Source of the DNA: Stromatinia cepivora
Taxonomy: Eukaryota > Ascomycota > Leotiomycetes > Helotiales > Sclerotiniaceae
Length of the DNA: 64,000 nt
Direction: 5' to 3'
NCBI GenBank assembly: GCA_014898415.1
Contig: RCTD01000005.1
Coordinates: forward strand, 1,736,001-1,800,000
In this document: positions 45,401 to 58,134 of the stretch, piece after piece
Numbering within the stretch: position 1 is the stretch's first letter
Layout of the letters: each line of letters opens with the position of its first letter
Notes under the pieces: generated by a model
Database searches by the model: none
What the model was told of the DNA's origin: nothing
Seen by the model: only the letters and a program-made list of their open reading frames with translations
Position numbers and translations under genes: made by a program

Positions 45401-48400
45401 TTCAAGAATACAAAAGTTTGAAAGAAACTCAATCGAATATTGATCGAAATCGATTTAGAATCTGAAATATTATCTGAATATCAATAGTATCATCGAATCT
45501 TTTCCAAATATAAATCAAATATTTTGCTTTTTAACCAATTTTATAATTATAAAATTATATTGAAAGGTAAAGAAGAATAAATTTTGTATTATAATCCACT
45601 TTACAAAATATCCTTAGAACAATTGGAAATCGTTAAAGAATATATTATAGATAATCTCAACAAAAATTTCATTAAATCTAATCAAGCCCTTTATATTATA
45701 CTCATTCTATTCATTAAAAAACCCAATAATAATTTAAGGTTTTGTATAGACTTCAGATTATTGAATTCCTTAATATATAAAAATCAATATCCCCTCCTTT
45801 TAATCGACAAAACACTTTCTTGACTTTCTAATATTAAAATCTTTACCAAATTCGATATTCGTCGAACTTTCCATTGTATAAGAATGGATCTTGCTTCGGA
45901 AAAATATACTACCTTTCGAACCCGATACAAATCATACAAATGCAAGATCGTATTATTTGGATTAACAAATAATTCTATAACCTATTAATGTTATATGAAT
46001 AATATTCTATTCGATTATTTAGATATCTTTTATACAATATACCTCGATAATATTCTAATCTATTTCGAGAACGAAGAAGAGTATCAAATTTATATTAAAC
46101 TAATTTTTGAATAATTAAAAACCATTGGTTTATAAACGGATTTTAAGAAATACAAATTCAATATTATATATATCAAATACTTAGACTTTATTATTTCTAC
46201 TAAAGGAATAGAAATAGATCCTGAAAAGATTAAGGTAATTAAGAACTAGACTTTTTCGATAACAATGAAAGAAATCCAATCATTCCTTGGTTTTTGTAAT
46301 TTTTATTGATAGTTTATTAAGGATTATAGTATAATAACGAAACCTTTTAACAAATTTACTAAAGCAAATATTAAATTCGTATTCGATAAAATATACCAAA
46401 ACGCATTCAATATCTTGAAGAAAAAGCTTATCTCCGCTCCGCTCTTACAATACTATAATCATTGATTCTTTTGTATATTCGAAATAAATGTATTTGATAA
46501 AATAATTGTTAATATATTATTACAATAGTATAGTGAAGATTGATTTTCTATAGTTTATTTCTTTAAGATTATAATTGTTATTAAATTGAACTACAAAATT
46601 CATAATAAGGAAATACTATTAATCATTCGATCTTTTAATCATTAGAAAACAGAATTTATTGATTTATTATATAAAATCAAGGTTTATATTGATTATAAAA
46701 TCCTTAAATATTTCATAACTATTAAGACCTTCAATATCTGATAAATTTATTGAATAGAAGTTCTAATCGATTATAACTTTATTATTATATATCGCCTTAG
46801 AAAAGATAACCCTTTTGTTAATGTTTTAATCTATCGGATCGACGAATTAAATCTTCAGAATTATACCAAAAAGAAGAATTGCCTCCAGCAGTTTATTAAA
46901 GATAATCAAATTGATATTGAAATTATAAGAAAAGCTTTACGAAAGTACTATCCAGATGAAATAGCGATTATTAATATCGATTTAAATGAAATCGCTCTTT
47001 GATTCAATCTAATTAATTGTATTATCGAAATAAATAAAATTATAGATAGTTTGTTAATATTCAGAATGCAAATTATTTAAGATTACAAGTATATATCACT
47101 TTAAAATAATCTTTTGCTTTACAATAATCATTTGGTAGTACCCGATATCAATAATCTTTGAACTTATCTGATTTGTAAAACTCATAATTCTGTTTCTATT
47201 GTTCATCTTGATACAAGCAAAACCTATTTTTTATTATCTCAATAATACTATTGGCCTAGAATATACGATATTATAGTCAGATATATATACAATTGTTATA
47301 CTTATAAACGCAATTCTGTTCTATATAATTGTACCCCTGATTTATTGTATTCATTTCTGATTCCTAATCGAATATGATAATATGTTATTATAGATTATTG
47401 CAATTTTAATAAGGATAAATATGGATATAATAACGTTTTAGTCATTATTAATCAATTGATAAAGCAAACTATCTCTATATCTTGTTATAAATCAATCGAT
47501 ACTCGAATTCAAATACAATTATATCTTTATTATATATATCGATATTATAATCCCTTTGACATTATAATATCGGATTACGGCCTTCAATTCATATCACAAT
47601 TCTGAAAGGAATTCAATCAAATCTTAAGAATTGATTTCAAACTATCTATTGTTCATTATCTCCAAACCGATAATCAAATTAAGATCTATAATCAGTATCT
47701 TCAACAACGGTTAAAACCGTTTGTTAATTACTATCAAAATGATTAATCAGAATTTCTATTTATAATAGATTATATACAATTTACTTTTCTATACGATTCT
47801 TTAGGAGGGTTTATATCTTACAAAACCCTATACAAGCATACATCGAAATATATATAAAAATAGAAGGAAAATGTTAGTAAGCTAATAGACAATATAAATA
47901 TATATGATACCTGTATATACGTAGAATATAATAGATTAACTTTTGTACAAACAAAAGAAGATTTATTGCATATCTAAATATATAGAATATAATAGATTAA
48001 CTTTTGTACAAACAAAAGAAGATTTATTGCATATCTAAATATGTAGAATATAATAGATTAACTTTTGTACAAACAAAAGAAGATTTATTGCATATCTAAG
48101 CCAAGATATCGAAATCCATGAATGTTTATTGGTATAAGATTGATTTCGATATCGGAGATTATATATAGTTCAATGTGAAGAATTATCCTATCCAAAGATC
48201 ATCCAAGAAACTGGATTTCTCAATTTAAGGAAGATTCAAAATCATTGATCGATCTAGAAGCTTTTTTAAATTCGAATTTTCGATTACAATAAAAATTCAT
48301 TTTGTTTTTCTTTCAAATCGATTATGTAAGGTATATAATAATCCTTTTTTTGGTTAGATATTTGAATTATTTCTGTTTATTAATATAATTAGTGATTCGA

Positions 48401-49634
48401 AATAAAAAGTGGAGAAGATTTTAACAATAAAGAAAATACAAAAAACCTTATTATATAAAGTTTTATGGTTTAATAGTAATATTGATTTTATCTGATATCC
48501 TGTTTCCGATTTTAAAATATCATTGTATCTTTTGTACGATTTTCATTTAGTCAATCCAATATTACCTGATCTTTTTAATCGATTAATTGATTGAATAAAA
48601 CTTTATAAAAGCGAAAAGGATAATTATAATTATATGAATAATAATTCATCTATAAAATTAAGGAAAAGAAAAGTGTTCTTCAATATAGCAGATTAGATAT
48701 TATGATTTTATAATGATATATATATATACAATTATAAAAGGATCGAAAACTCATATAAATTCGAGAGAATTTGATTGTATATATATATGATTCAAATTTT
48801 ATACAATAGACGAGCTATTACTATTAAGATAATATGAAGACAATATATTTCAAAAAACTTATGTTTATAATCATTTCAAAAATCATGCAAAGGGAAGCTT
48901 GAATATAATAAAAACAAAATATAATATCACCTTTATCGATTTCGTTCAATTTGATTGATTTGGTCAATTTGGTTAATTAATTTAATTGATTTCGGGATTA
49001 ATTATATTAATCATCTATTATCATTATATTATAATTCAATCTCCTTTCCTTTTCTATTGAAACTTTTTCTTTTCAGAGGTTCTCTAAATCAAGAAGAATA
49101 CGAATCAATATTAATTTAATCAATTAATGAACGATTTGATCGATTTGATCAATTCATTCATCATTTTGATCAATTTGGTTGATTATTTTGGTCAATTTGA
49201 TCAATTTCCAGTAAATTGATTAAATCAACCAAAATGACCAATCTAATTGATTTAGAGCTCATGAATTTTCATAAAATCTGGTTTCCGATGAAATAGTAAT
49301 AGAATAGAGGAGTGAAATATTCGAAAGCGAGCTTTTCCGAAGGGGGGGATAGTATCACGAATTGTGAACTACAGGAGATTAATTATATAATACCTTTTAT
49401 CTCCTATATCAATTTATAAACTAATCATCTATATGTATACATTACAAATTATATGATTTAATATAGTAAAATGATAACCCTAATAATATATACACACAAC
49501 CCTGTAATCCATAAATAGGTATTTGTATATATATATCTAATCGCTCCTTACGAGCCATAGTTCTTCAATTGTAGATTCTAAAGAATATAATTGACCCTGT
49601 TTATTCAGCTCTACTACGGCTCTTGTGCGTCACA
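42470..49634 (+). mobile_element. RIP-mutated gypsy element nested inside another copy
   Basis: 7,165 bp, plus-strand coding. The 5' LTR is 42470-42751, the 3' LTR 49353-49634. Target duplication is ACTAA (42465-42469) and ACTAG (49635-49639), differing by one G-to-A transition. It inserted in the RNase H/integrase part of the surrounding copy in opposite orientation. Decayed gag (from about 43028), protease (about 44500-44950), RT (45584-46300; RT palm present as YLDN, a decayed YLDD) and integrase (about 47200-48200) are traceable. It also carries a 61-bp triplication at 47921-48103. Confidence 0.88.
47921..48103 (+). repeat. 61-bp tandem triplication within decayed integrase
   Basis: Three copies of a 61-bp unit beginning (G)TAGAATATAATAGATTAAC and ending near GCATATCTAA, differing at only one or two positions. 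The same segment occurs once in the other copies. Copies are nearly identical although the surroundings are heavily mutated, so the duplication followed most of the decay. The period is not a multiple of three. Confidence 0.85.
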
Positions 49635-52600
49635 ACTAGTAAGCTATTTATAGTTTTATTTGCTTTGATAATACAATTAACTAAATCGAATCGAGAAGCG
49701 ATTTCATTCAAATCGATACTAATAATTGCTGTTTCGTTTAGATAATACTTTTGTAAAGCTTTTTTTATGATTTCAATATCAATTTGATTATCTTTAATAA
49801 ACTACTGAAAGCAATTCTTCTTTTTAATATAGTTCTAAAAATCCAATTCGTCAATTCAATAAATTAAAATATCAGTGAAAGGGTTATTTTTTCTAGGGCG
49901 ATATATAATAATGAAATTATAATCGACTAGAACTTCTGCTTAACGAACTTATCGAGCGTTGAGAGTTTTAATAATCATAAAATATTCGAAAACCTTATAA
50001 TCAATATAAATCTTGATTTTATATAATAAGCTAGCAAGTTCCGTTTTTCAATGATTAAGAGATTGAATGATTAATAGCATTTCTTTATTATGAATTTTAT
50101 AATTCAATTCAACAACAATCATAATCTTGAAAAAATAAATTATAGGAAATCAATCTTCGTTATACTATTGTAATAATATATTAGCAATTATTCCATCAAA
50201 TATATCTATTTCGAATATATAAGGGAATCAATGATTATAGTATTGTAGAAGCAGAATAGAGATAAGTTTTTTCTTCAAGATATTGAATACATTTTGATAT
50301 ACTTTATCGAATACGAATTTAATATTTGCTTTAATGAATTTGTTGAAAAGTTTTGTTATTATATTATAATCCTTAATAAACCATTAATAAAAATTATAAA
50401 AATCGAGGAATGATTAAATCCTTTTTATTATTATTGGAAAAGCCCAATTCTCAATTACCTCAATCTTTTCAGGGTTTATTTCTATTCCTTTAATAGAAAT
50501 AATAAAATCTAAATATTTGATATATATAATATTGAATTCATATTTTTTGAAATCTGTTTGTAAATTAGTAGCTTTTAATCATTTGAGAATTAGTTTAATA
50601 TAAATTTGGTGCTTTTTTTTGTTTTTAGAATAGATTAGAATATCGTTGAGGTATATTATATAAAAGATGTTTAGGTAATTGAATAGAATATCATTTATAT
50701 AATGCTAATAGATTACAGAATTATTTGTTAATCTGAATAATACTACTTTATATTTATATAATCCATATCGAATTCGAAAGGTAATATATTCTTTCGAAAT
50801 AGGATCCATTTTTATACAATAGAAAGCTTAATAAATATCGAGTTTGATAAAGATTTTAATATTAGAAAACCAAAAAAACGTTTTATTGATTAAAGAAAGA
50901 AGATAATGATTCTTATATATCAAGAAATTCAATAATCTGAAATCTATATAGAACCTTAAATTATTATTGAATTTCTTAATGAATAAAATGAATATAGTAT
51001 AAGAAATTTGATTAGATTTAATAAAATCTTTATTGAAATTATTCATAATATATTCTTTAACGATTTTCAATTATTTCAGAGATATTTTGTAAAACGGATT
51101 ATAATATAAAATTTGTTCTTCTTTATTTTTCAATATGATTTTATAATTATAAAATCGGTTAAAAGACAAAATATTTGATTTATATTTGAAAAAGATTTGA
51201 TGATATTATTGATATTCAGATAGTATTTCAGATTTTAAATCGATTTCAGTTAATACTTGATCGAATTTTTCTTGAACTTTTGTATTCTTGAATTCGATTA
51301 AGATAATCAATATTCTCTTTTTTGTATATCATTTGTTCTATTAAGAGTTTATTATATTATCGAATTCTTTTAAAATAATGATAAAAAGTTCAATTTGTTT
51401 ATCTTTTTTGTATTTTAATTGAAACTTATCGGGTTTGAGTATATATAGATTGAAGACTTTGAATGATATATAGGGAAGGTATTTATAGATCTATAATAAT
51501 GGTATAGTTGATTGGAAAAAAGATGGATTGAATTTGAAAGGAATCGGGATTTCTTCCTTTTCAATAAGAATCTGTATTATATTTATATTTGAAGGTTTTT
51601 ATTGTATATCATTAATTGTAATTGATCTATTCAATTATGAATCTTTTCGATTTCAATATTCTTTGAATTGGTTATTTCGTCGATCAGCATTTTGTTGAAT
51701 TAATCGATTGATTTTCCGTTTACAAAAAGATGATTAAATAATAAGGAGATTATTCGAATAGAAGATAATATAAAGTCTTTTTTTAGATCATTCAAGATAT
51801 CGATTAAAACAATCGAGTTTCGCTTGAATCTTTGATAATCAAAGTCTATCTAAAATAATACTATAATTCTTTAATTCAATAATAAGAAAAGGGATAAAAG
51901 ATTGTTCACAATTATCGATTATTAAATTAAGGAATGTAAAATAAGTAATAATATAATCTTATATACTATTATACTCTTTAACTTTGATTAAAGCTTTAAA
52001 CAATATAATTCTTAGTTTAAATATAGGAAATAAACAAGTAAGGAATATAGTATTAATAAAAGCGAATTTATTTGTTTTAAAATCAATAAATACTTTTAAT
52101 CGATAAATGTAATTATTTTTTGAAAGATTATAGGGAAAGATAAATGCTTTTCCTTTTATAAATTTGATTAGATCAAGAAATCTTATATCCTGTATAGCAT
52201 TTAGAATGGAAATAAAGTTTAAATGTTTGGTTTTAAACACTTTTCTTCTTTTAAGTAAGTATTCTGTATAATTTCAATTGTAGCTTTTGGGTTGAAATCT
52301 TCTTCGACATCTCGATATTCTTCGAATTCTTCTATTTCTTTTTGTATCGTCTTAATTTCATTAAAGTTATTGATACAAAGTATCGATATATATATTATTT
52401 TAGAAGAGAAAAAGGATAATGAATATTTGAAGTTCGAATAGTTATTAAATATAATAGGATTGGTATATCCAAAAGGGATATTCCGGAATAAAAACGGTTT
52501 CAAGAATATAAAGATTCCAAAATTGGAATTGTTAGAGTTCTGAAAGGATTGTAAAAGATTTATAATAGCCATTGATTTGTAAATAGTTATAAGGATTTTT

Positions 52601-54230
52601 CAATCAATATAATATTGGTTTTGTTTTTGTAATGAAATTTTGTTTTGATTTATTTTAATAAATATATTTATAAATTCTTTTATAATCTTATAATCCTTAA
52701 TGAATATTGTTATTATTCACAAAAGAAAATCGGAAATCTTCTATTCGAGATCCCTGAATAGGATTTTATTATCGATAATCTTTATTTAAATAATAAATAA
52801 TCTGAACTTCTTATACTATTCTAAAAAGTTATTATATCGAATCATATTAAACATAATCCATATCTCGTATTGAAAACAAACATCATCAATTTCAACCAGG
52901 TTCCGATAGATCGCTGCAAACTATTCGATCAATCCGAGTACCATAAATCGAGGCATTTGTATATAAAAAGCATAACAATATACTTATACTTCCGATTCGA
53001 TTTGATCGATTATATATACACAACATTGCATTTCATTTTTAAATGATATAATATACAATTCGAATCGTTTTATAATCAATAATTACTACAAACTAATTTT
53101 AGATTCAATATCATCATTAAATTTAATAATAAAATTTATAGATTTTAATATATATATATCTTATTATAAATTGTAATTGATATAGGAATACAATCTTGAT
53201 TAATTAGATTGGTTTCTTGAATAAAAGGACCCTTGATTATTAGATAAATCATCATTTCCTAAAAAGGAAGGAGATTCATCGGAGAACCCTGAATAATCAA
53301 ATCGTTTGATCAAAGTTTTCTTCCTTTAACTTCGGGATCTTCGGGTTTGCTTAAATAAAGGTCCTTGAATTTCAATTGAAGAAATAAAGGGAGTCTCAAA
53401 TATTATTGTTGATCTGGATGCCTATATAGATATCATTTAGAATTCAAAAGGAAATTGCATTATTACAAAGCTTATCATCACTATAGCTTTCAATTATCGA
53501 TTCTCCTTTTTCAAATTTATAATTATTATATAAAGATCTTATAATTATAATAATAATTTGAAAGAAGTAATTGAACTATTAGGAATATCGACTTTATATA
53601 TTGGAATCTTCTCTTTATTAATCTTTTTTCTTCCAATAATAATATTATCCAATCCTGTATTTATATTTTCTTTGAAGGGTTATTGAAATAATTGAGGAGA
53701 AGGAAAGGATTCCTTAAAATATACTTTCGAAAATTCGAAGTATATAAAAGGAAAAGTTTGTTGTATTATGAAAATGATAATACATTTCTAAAAGTATTTA
53801 TATCTTCATCGATTAAATCAGAATAGATCTTTTTTTTCTGAATATAACATTTGTAAAAGTTCACCTAAAAAGGTATTATTAAAATGAAATATTATTTAGA
53901 AGATTATTAAATAGCCGGATATTTGTAAATGAATTATAAATAATATAATATATAAAAGCTATAATAGAATTAAATAAATAGGATCAATTATATTCCTTAA
54001 AATTTATAATTGAAAAATTATAACTTATAAGGAGCGTCTAGATATATATATACAAATACCCATTCGTGAGCTGTAGAGCTGTATATATGCGTTATTAAGG
54101 TCACCATTTTATTATACTAAATCGTATGAATCGTAACGTATGTGCACGGACGATCAGCTCATTAATTGATATGGGAGATAAGAGGTATCACATGGTTAGC
54201 CTCCTGTGATTCACGATTCGTCACATCTCC

Positions 54231-55710
54231 CCTATTAGGTTTAAATATTTAAAACGGGTTCTTTTCTTTCTTTCGATCTTCAAAACTTCTTCTAGATTTT
54301 TTGCTCTATACAATTGGATATTAGCATTAGTTGTATATGTAAATACAGCCTTAAAAAGCTTTTGAGTGATATCGGGATCCTGTTTGAAGCGAAATTCTAA
54401 TTTGAGATGATAAAGAGTTTTAATTATATATAGTATCTTTATTTTATTCTCTGTGAGTTGCATCGATGTAAGTGGTGTAAGGGCTTGCTTTGGTTCGATA
54501 TTGTGAATAATAATATTCTTATTTATAGGATAAATACCGGCTTTTTCAAAAGATTTCAGGATATTATGAGTAATAGTAGATTGAGCTCAAACAATCTTAA
54601 ATATTATCCAAAAATTATGTTTCGATATTCCAATGATATCTTTATTTTTATATATTAGATTATTGAGTTTTATATTATAATTCATCGAAAAGGGAAGGAA
54701 ATAGTCTATATCAAAAGATTGGAATCGATATATAAAATAAAGAAGGAGAATTAATAAAATAATCTTCAATTTGTTACATTTCAATATAAATTCTATATTC
54801 ATATAATTAGAATGATTATCTACAATTAATAAACGATATCCTTTCCCTATTTTTAAATGAGTATAATATTGAAAGACCTTATTAAACCAAATAAGGTTGA
54901 ATATATTCAACAATCATCTATTACTTGAAGCTCCGAAATAAATCTGATCCTTCACTTCTATTTCATCAATCTACATATCCTATAGATCTCCAGATTCCCC
55001 TTTATAAATTAGAGTAAATAAAATAGCCATACCATCGGTATATATATATACTAAAAAGGTGATAAACTCTCTCGATCCATTCTATTTAGCTTTCGTAGCT
55101 TTATCACGATCATATATACTAATATTCATTATCCTCTTCATAATCCTCCCTAGATTAATTATAAAATCCTTTTCATCCCAATTATATATATTCTTAAATA
55201 ATATATTATATTTTGTGGTTACTTTTATCAACTAAATGAAAAAAAGAGAGATATTAATATAATTCTTTTAAATAATAAAATTCAATAACAATACAAAATA
55301 ATTCAAATTAAATCATAAAAATACTCAAATATAACAACATTATTAGCTTTTATATACAAATTATCAATACATTAAAGATATTGATTTTGAAGATATATTT
55401 TATGCCTTTTTACAAAATTTATTATCCAGTTTTTCCCTAAAGAATGATCTATAATTTCTTCCACAAGGTTTTTGATTATACAATTTATAAAGAGTATAGA
55501 TCTTTATATTAATTTATTAATTTGATCGATTAAAATCTCTTCTTGTTTTTTTGAAAAAGATTGGTGAGTTTCAGTATATACAATATTGCAGAAAATGGTT
55601 TTGCCTTTATAATATCGAGAAAGTATTGAACGATTGATTTTGAAGAAATTTGCTATTTGAGTATATTTAGGATGCTCTTCCCCTTTAATTTGAACTAATA
55701 CGAACTCCAT
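54231..55710 (-). pseudogene. Fot1/pogo-like transposase, 5' part
   Basis: The N-terminal helix-turn-helix is recognisable in 55504-55710 (HPKYTQIANFFKINRSILSR and QEEILIDQINKL). The DDE nuclease core is recognisable in 54587-54913, where GYRLLIVDNHSNY followed by a hydrophobic strand and FQSFDIDYFLPF match the second Asp region and the following PLDVGxFxPLK-type motif of this family. A further open segment lies at 54221-54463. Multiple stops and AT bias are consistent with RIP. Confidence 0.75.
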
Positions 55711-55985
55711 ACAGACCTCTGAAAGTATATCGTCGCTATATCCGTCTATGATGGTTAATATTTTATAAAATTAAAAGTGCGTGCAAGATATGGGGTCGTG
55801 TACGATGTAGGGAAATCGGTTACGTAAAGGGCCCATCCCTAGATGGATTTGAGGGAATCTCGGATATTAATTACCTATGATGGTAGTGTTGATGTTGATG
55901 TTTGGTTAGTTTGGATGGATTTGAGGGGGGATTTTGGGAAGGGTGGATGAGGTTTCTTGGGGGGAGGGTGGTTTGGATAGTTTTA

Positions 55986-56430
55986 CGGAAGGTTGACGGG
56001 GTAAGTATTGTAAGACACATCAAAAAATGACCGTGCTTGGTCCACAGACAAGGGTTCTGATCAATATATCATTACGTTGATTGAAAATTTGTATGATGAA
56101 ATCTAAATGATTAAAATATTGTAAATTCTCAATTATTTATTTAAAATCATTCAAAATCATTCAAAATCATTCAAAATCATTAATTTTTTATTCAAAAATC
56201 TATTCTAAAGTTATTAAAAAAGATTATACAAATTTTAAAAACTTCAAAATCATTAAGTTATTGAGATTTTATTGAAATCCTCGAAATACAATCAAGATTT
56301 TCAAAATTTGAAATTTGAAAGGAGAATAGTTTAATATCTATTCAAATTGTTTAAAGCAGTATCAAAAGACAGGAAAAACAGCGATATGTGGGTAAAAAAT
56401 GTCTTACAATACTTACCCCATCAACCTCCG
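55986..56430. mobile_element. TA-flanked MITE, copy 2
   Basis: 445 bp, inverted relative to 38324-39011, with TA at 55984-55985 and 56431-56432. It has the same terminal repeats (CGGAAGGTTGACGGGGTAAG on the left, one base longer) and the same interior, with four ATTCAAAATC units at about 56150-56190. It is less decayed than copy 1. Confidence 0.85.
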
Positions 56431-56802
56431 TACTTGATTCAGTCTTTGGGTGGAGATGAGATGTTGTTGTGGGCAGGGGGGAGTAGAGGAGTAGAGGAGC
56501 GGAGGAGCAGAGGTAGTTTGATGAAGTTTGATGAAATGGATGGGTTGGTGGGTGGTAGACGCCACTTATGTCATTTTATGTCATGTTGTACGTATCCCTT
56601 TCTCAAAGTTTAAAAGTTAAAAGTTTAAATTTGGAAGATATGTAAAAGAGAGGGAAAAAAAAAGTAAACGATAAGTTCCCGGAATAGTGGGTAAGTGTAG
56701 TGGATAGATGGTGATCATGAGATAATTACCTACCTAGTAATAAAAATGTGCATTCATGTACTGTACAGCCAGATCAGCTCACAAATGTTTAAATGCCGAT
56801 AT

Positions 56803-56814
56803 CCGCCCGGGCGG
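56803..56814. promoter_or_regulatory. GC-rich palindrome CCGCCCGGGCGG
   Basis: A 12-bp perfect palindrome in an AT-leaning region, followed at about 56880-56902 by CGGAGCGGAGCGGATCGG. Inverted CCG/CGG triplets are typical Zn2Cys6 activator sites, which commonly control MFS drug transporters. At 1.3 kb upstream of the MFS start codon, a regulatory role is only a suggestion. Confidence 0.3.
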
Positions 56815-57142
56815 TTTTAGGTTCGCTGGGCCGCGGCTGAGCTGGGTAAAGGTTGTACCTAGGTTTGGTACTACCCGCCCGGAACGGAGCGGAGCGGATC
56901 GGTATTAAGCCTTATGGACTTAGATGATGGAGAGAGGTGATTTGTGGGAGTAAGAGAGAGGTGAGAAGTGAGAAGTGAAAGGGGAAGGGAAGAGGGGTGA
57001 GTGAGAGGGAAGGAAAGTGGTATGATTATGTGTATTTATAGGTAAAGATTGGATGATGATGAGAATGATGAGAGTGATGGGAAGTATATGTGGGAGCTGA
57101 ATTGGAAGAGTGTGGAAGTAAGAGTGAAAAGGGGAAACGTAC

Positions 57143-57372
57143 TATCTAATATCTAATATCTAAAATCTAAAATCTAAAATCTAAAATCTAAAATCTAAAA
57201 TCTAAAATCTAAAATCTAAAATCTAAAATCTAAAATCTAAAATCTAAAATCTAAAATCTAAAATCTAAAATCTAAAATCTAAAATCTAAAATCTAAAATC
57301 TAAAATCTAAAATCTAAAATCTAAAATCTAAAATCTAAAATCTAAAATCTAAAATCTAAAATCTAAAATCTA
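57143..57372. repeat. 7-bp tandem repeat (TCTAAAA)n
   Basis: Over 30 units of TCTAAAA, preceded by two TCTAATA variants. Located 760 bp upstream of the MFS start codon. Confidence 0.92.
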
Positions 57373-57663
57373 CAACCTCATGTCACACACACATGAGCAT
57401 ATTGCAAAGTAAGGTTTGATGGGTAAGCTAAGATCTTATCAATCTTTATTTGTAAGGAATTTGTGCCATTTCAATACATTCGTATGATGGCAAGTTGAAT
57501 TCAAGTGATTGAGAGGAGATTAGAGGGGTGTCTACTCCGTAGTCTAGACAGGTAGACGGCCCGTCAAAAACGTCCGATAGTGGATCTAGCGCCTCATGGG
57601 CATAAAACATAAAATTTAACATCGGTATCTAGCTTTACCGAATATAGAGTTAAAAGGTTCTAC

Positions 57664-57803
57664 TACCGTATAAACTCACTTACACCAGAATACACTAAGC
57701 CTATTTCAAATAAGGTTATTTCAATTTGATTGGATTTGCTTCGGCCCCGGAAAAGCCAGGGAATAGGCTTAGTGTGTTCTGTTGTAAGTGAGTTTATACG
57801 GTA
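57664..57803. mobile_element. Short hairpin MITE with TA flanks
   Basis: 44-bp terminal inverted repeats (TACCGTATAAACTCACTTAC onward) with three mismatches surround a ~50-bp centre. TA at 57664-57665 and 57802-57803 may be the target duplication, leaving a 136-bp element with CCGTATAAAC ends. It lies 330 bp upstream of the MFS gene. Confidence 0.75.
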
Positions 57804-58134
57804 TTCCCCTTACCAAGCTACCCACCCACAACAGGTTTTGTGCACCGGAAGTGAAGATATTTTTATTCTCCGAATAATTTTTTTTTTCAATTGAATAAAT
57901 ATCTTGTGTTTCCTTCGTTTCTCTTGTCTTATTTCTTCATTTCTTCATTCATTCATACATTCATACATATGATACACACACATTAAATAGATACCGAGGT
58001 CACTATTGTTAACGAAGAAGAGTAAATAAAAGGTCTAGACTAGTCGAAGTCTGATAAGCTTAACTCTCCATAACTCAAGAACCGTAAACAACAACTTACA
58101 ACTATCAATTGAGAACAACCACAAAATCACAGCC

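Larger units (their letters stand above)
40023..54225 (-). mobile_element. RIP-mutated gypsy element, interrupted by a second copy
   Basis: Same family as 14703-21022. The 3' LTR is 40023-40304 and the 5' LTR 53944-54225, each 282 bp. The body comprises 40305-42469 (integrase end and 3' UTR) and 49640-53943 (gag, protease, RT and RNase H), about 7.03 kb without the insertion, so it includes the ~734 bp absent from the 14.7-21.0 kb copy. All frames are broken by C-to-T and G-to-A changes; fragments such as 50828-51070 (RT), 51959-52240 (protease) and 52219-52572 (gag tail) still match. The left LTR lacks a duplication of its own, whereas the right LTR pairs with the truncated LTR's TCTCC, suggesting a recombined element. 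Confidence 0.85.
39220..55820 (-). mobile_element. Fot1/pogo-like DNA transposon, split by nested retroelements
   Basis: 40-bp terminal inverted repeats (left begins ACCGATTTCCCTACATCGTG) with two transition differences, flanked by TA at 39218-39219 and 55821-55822. The coding strand is minus. A transposase gene begins near 55710 and is interrupted at 54230 by a gypsy element. It resumes at 39814 with the reading frame continuing correctly once the gypsy element and one copy of the TCTCC duplication are disregarded. Without the insertions the transposon would be about 2.2 kb, a usual Fot1-type length. AT-rich decay and stops show it is inactive. Confidence 0.85.
56433..58134. other. Upstream region of the MFS gene
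   Basis: No gene. It contains, in order, a GC-rich palindrome, a heptamer array and a short hairpin MITE (listed separately). The segment from 57804 to 58134 is the likely core promoter and 5' UTR of the transporter gene. Confidence 0.5.
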
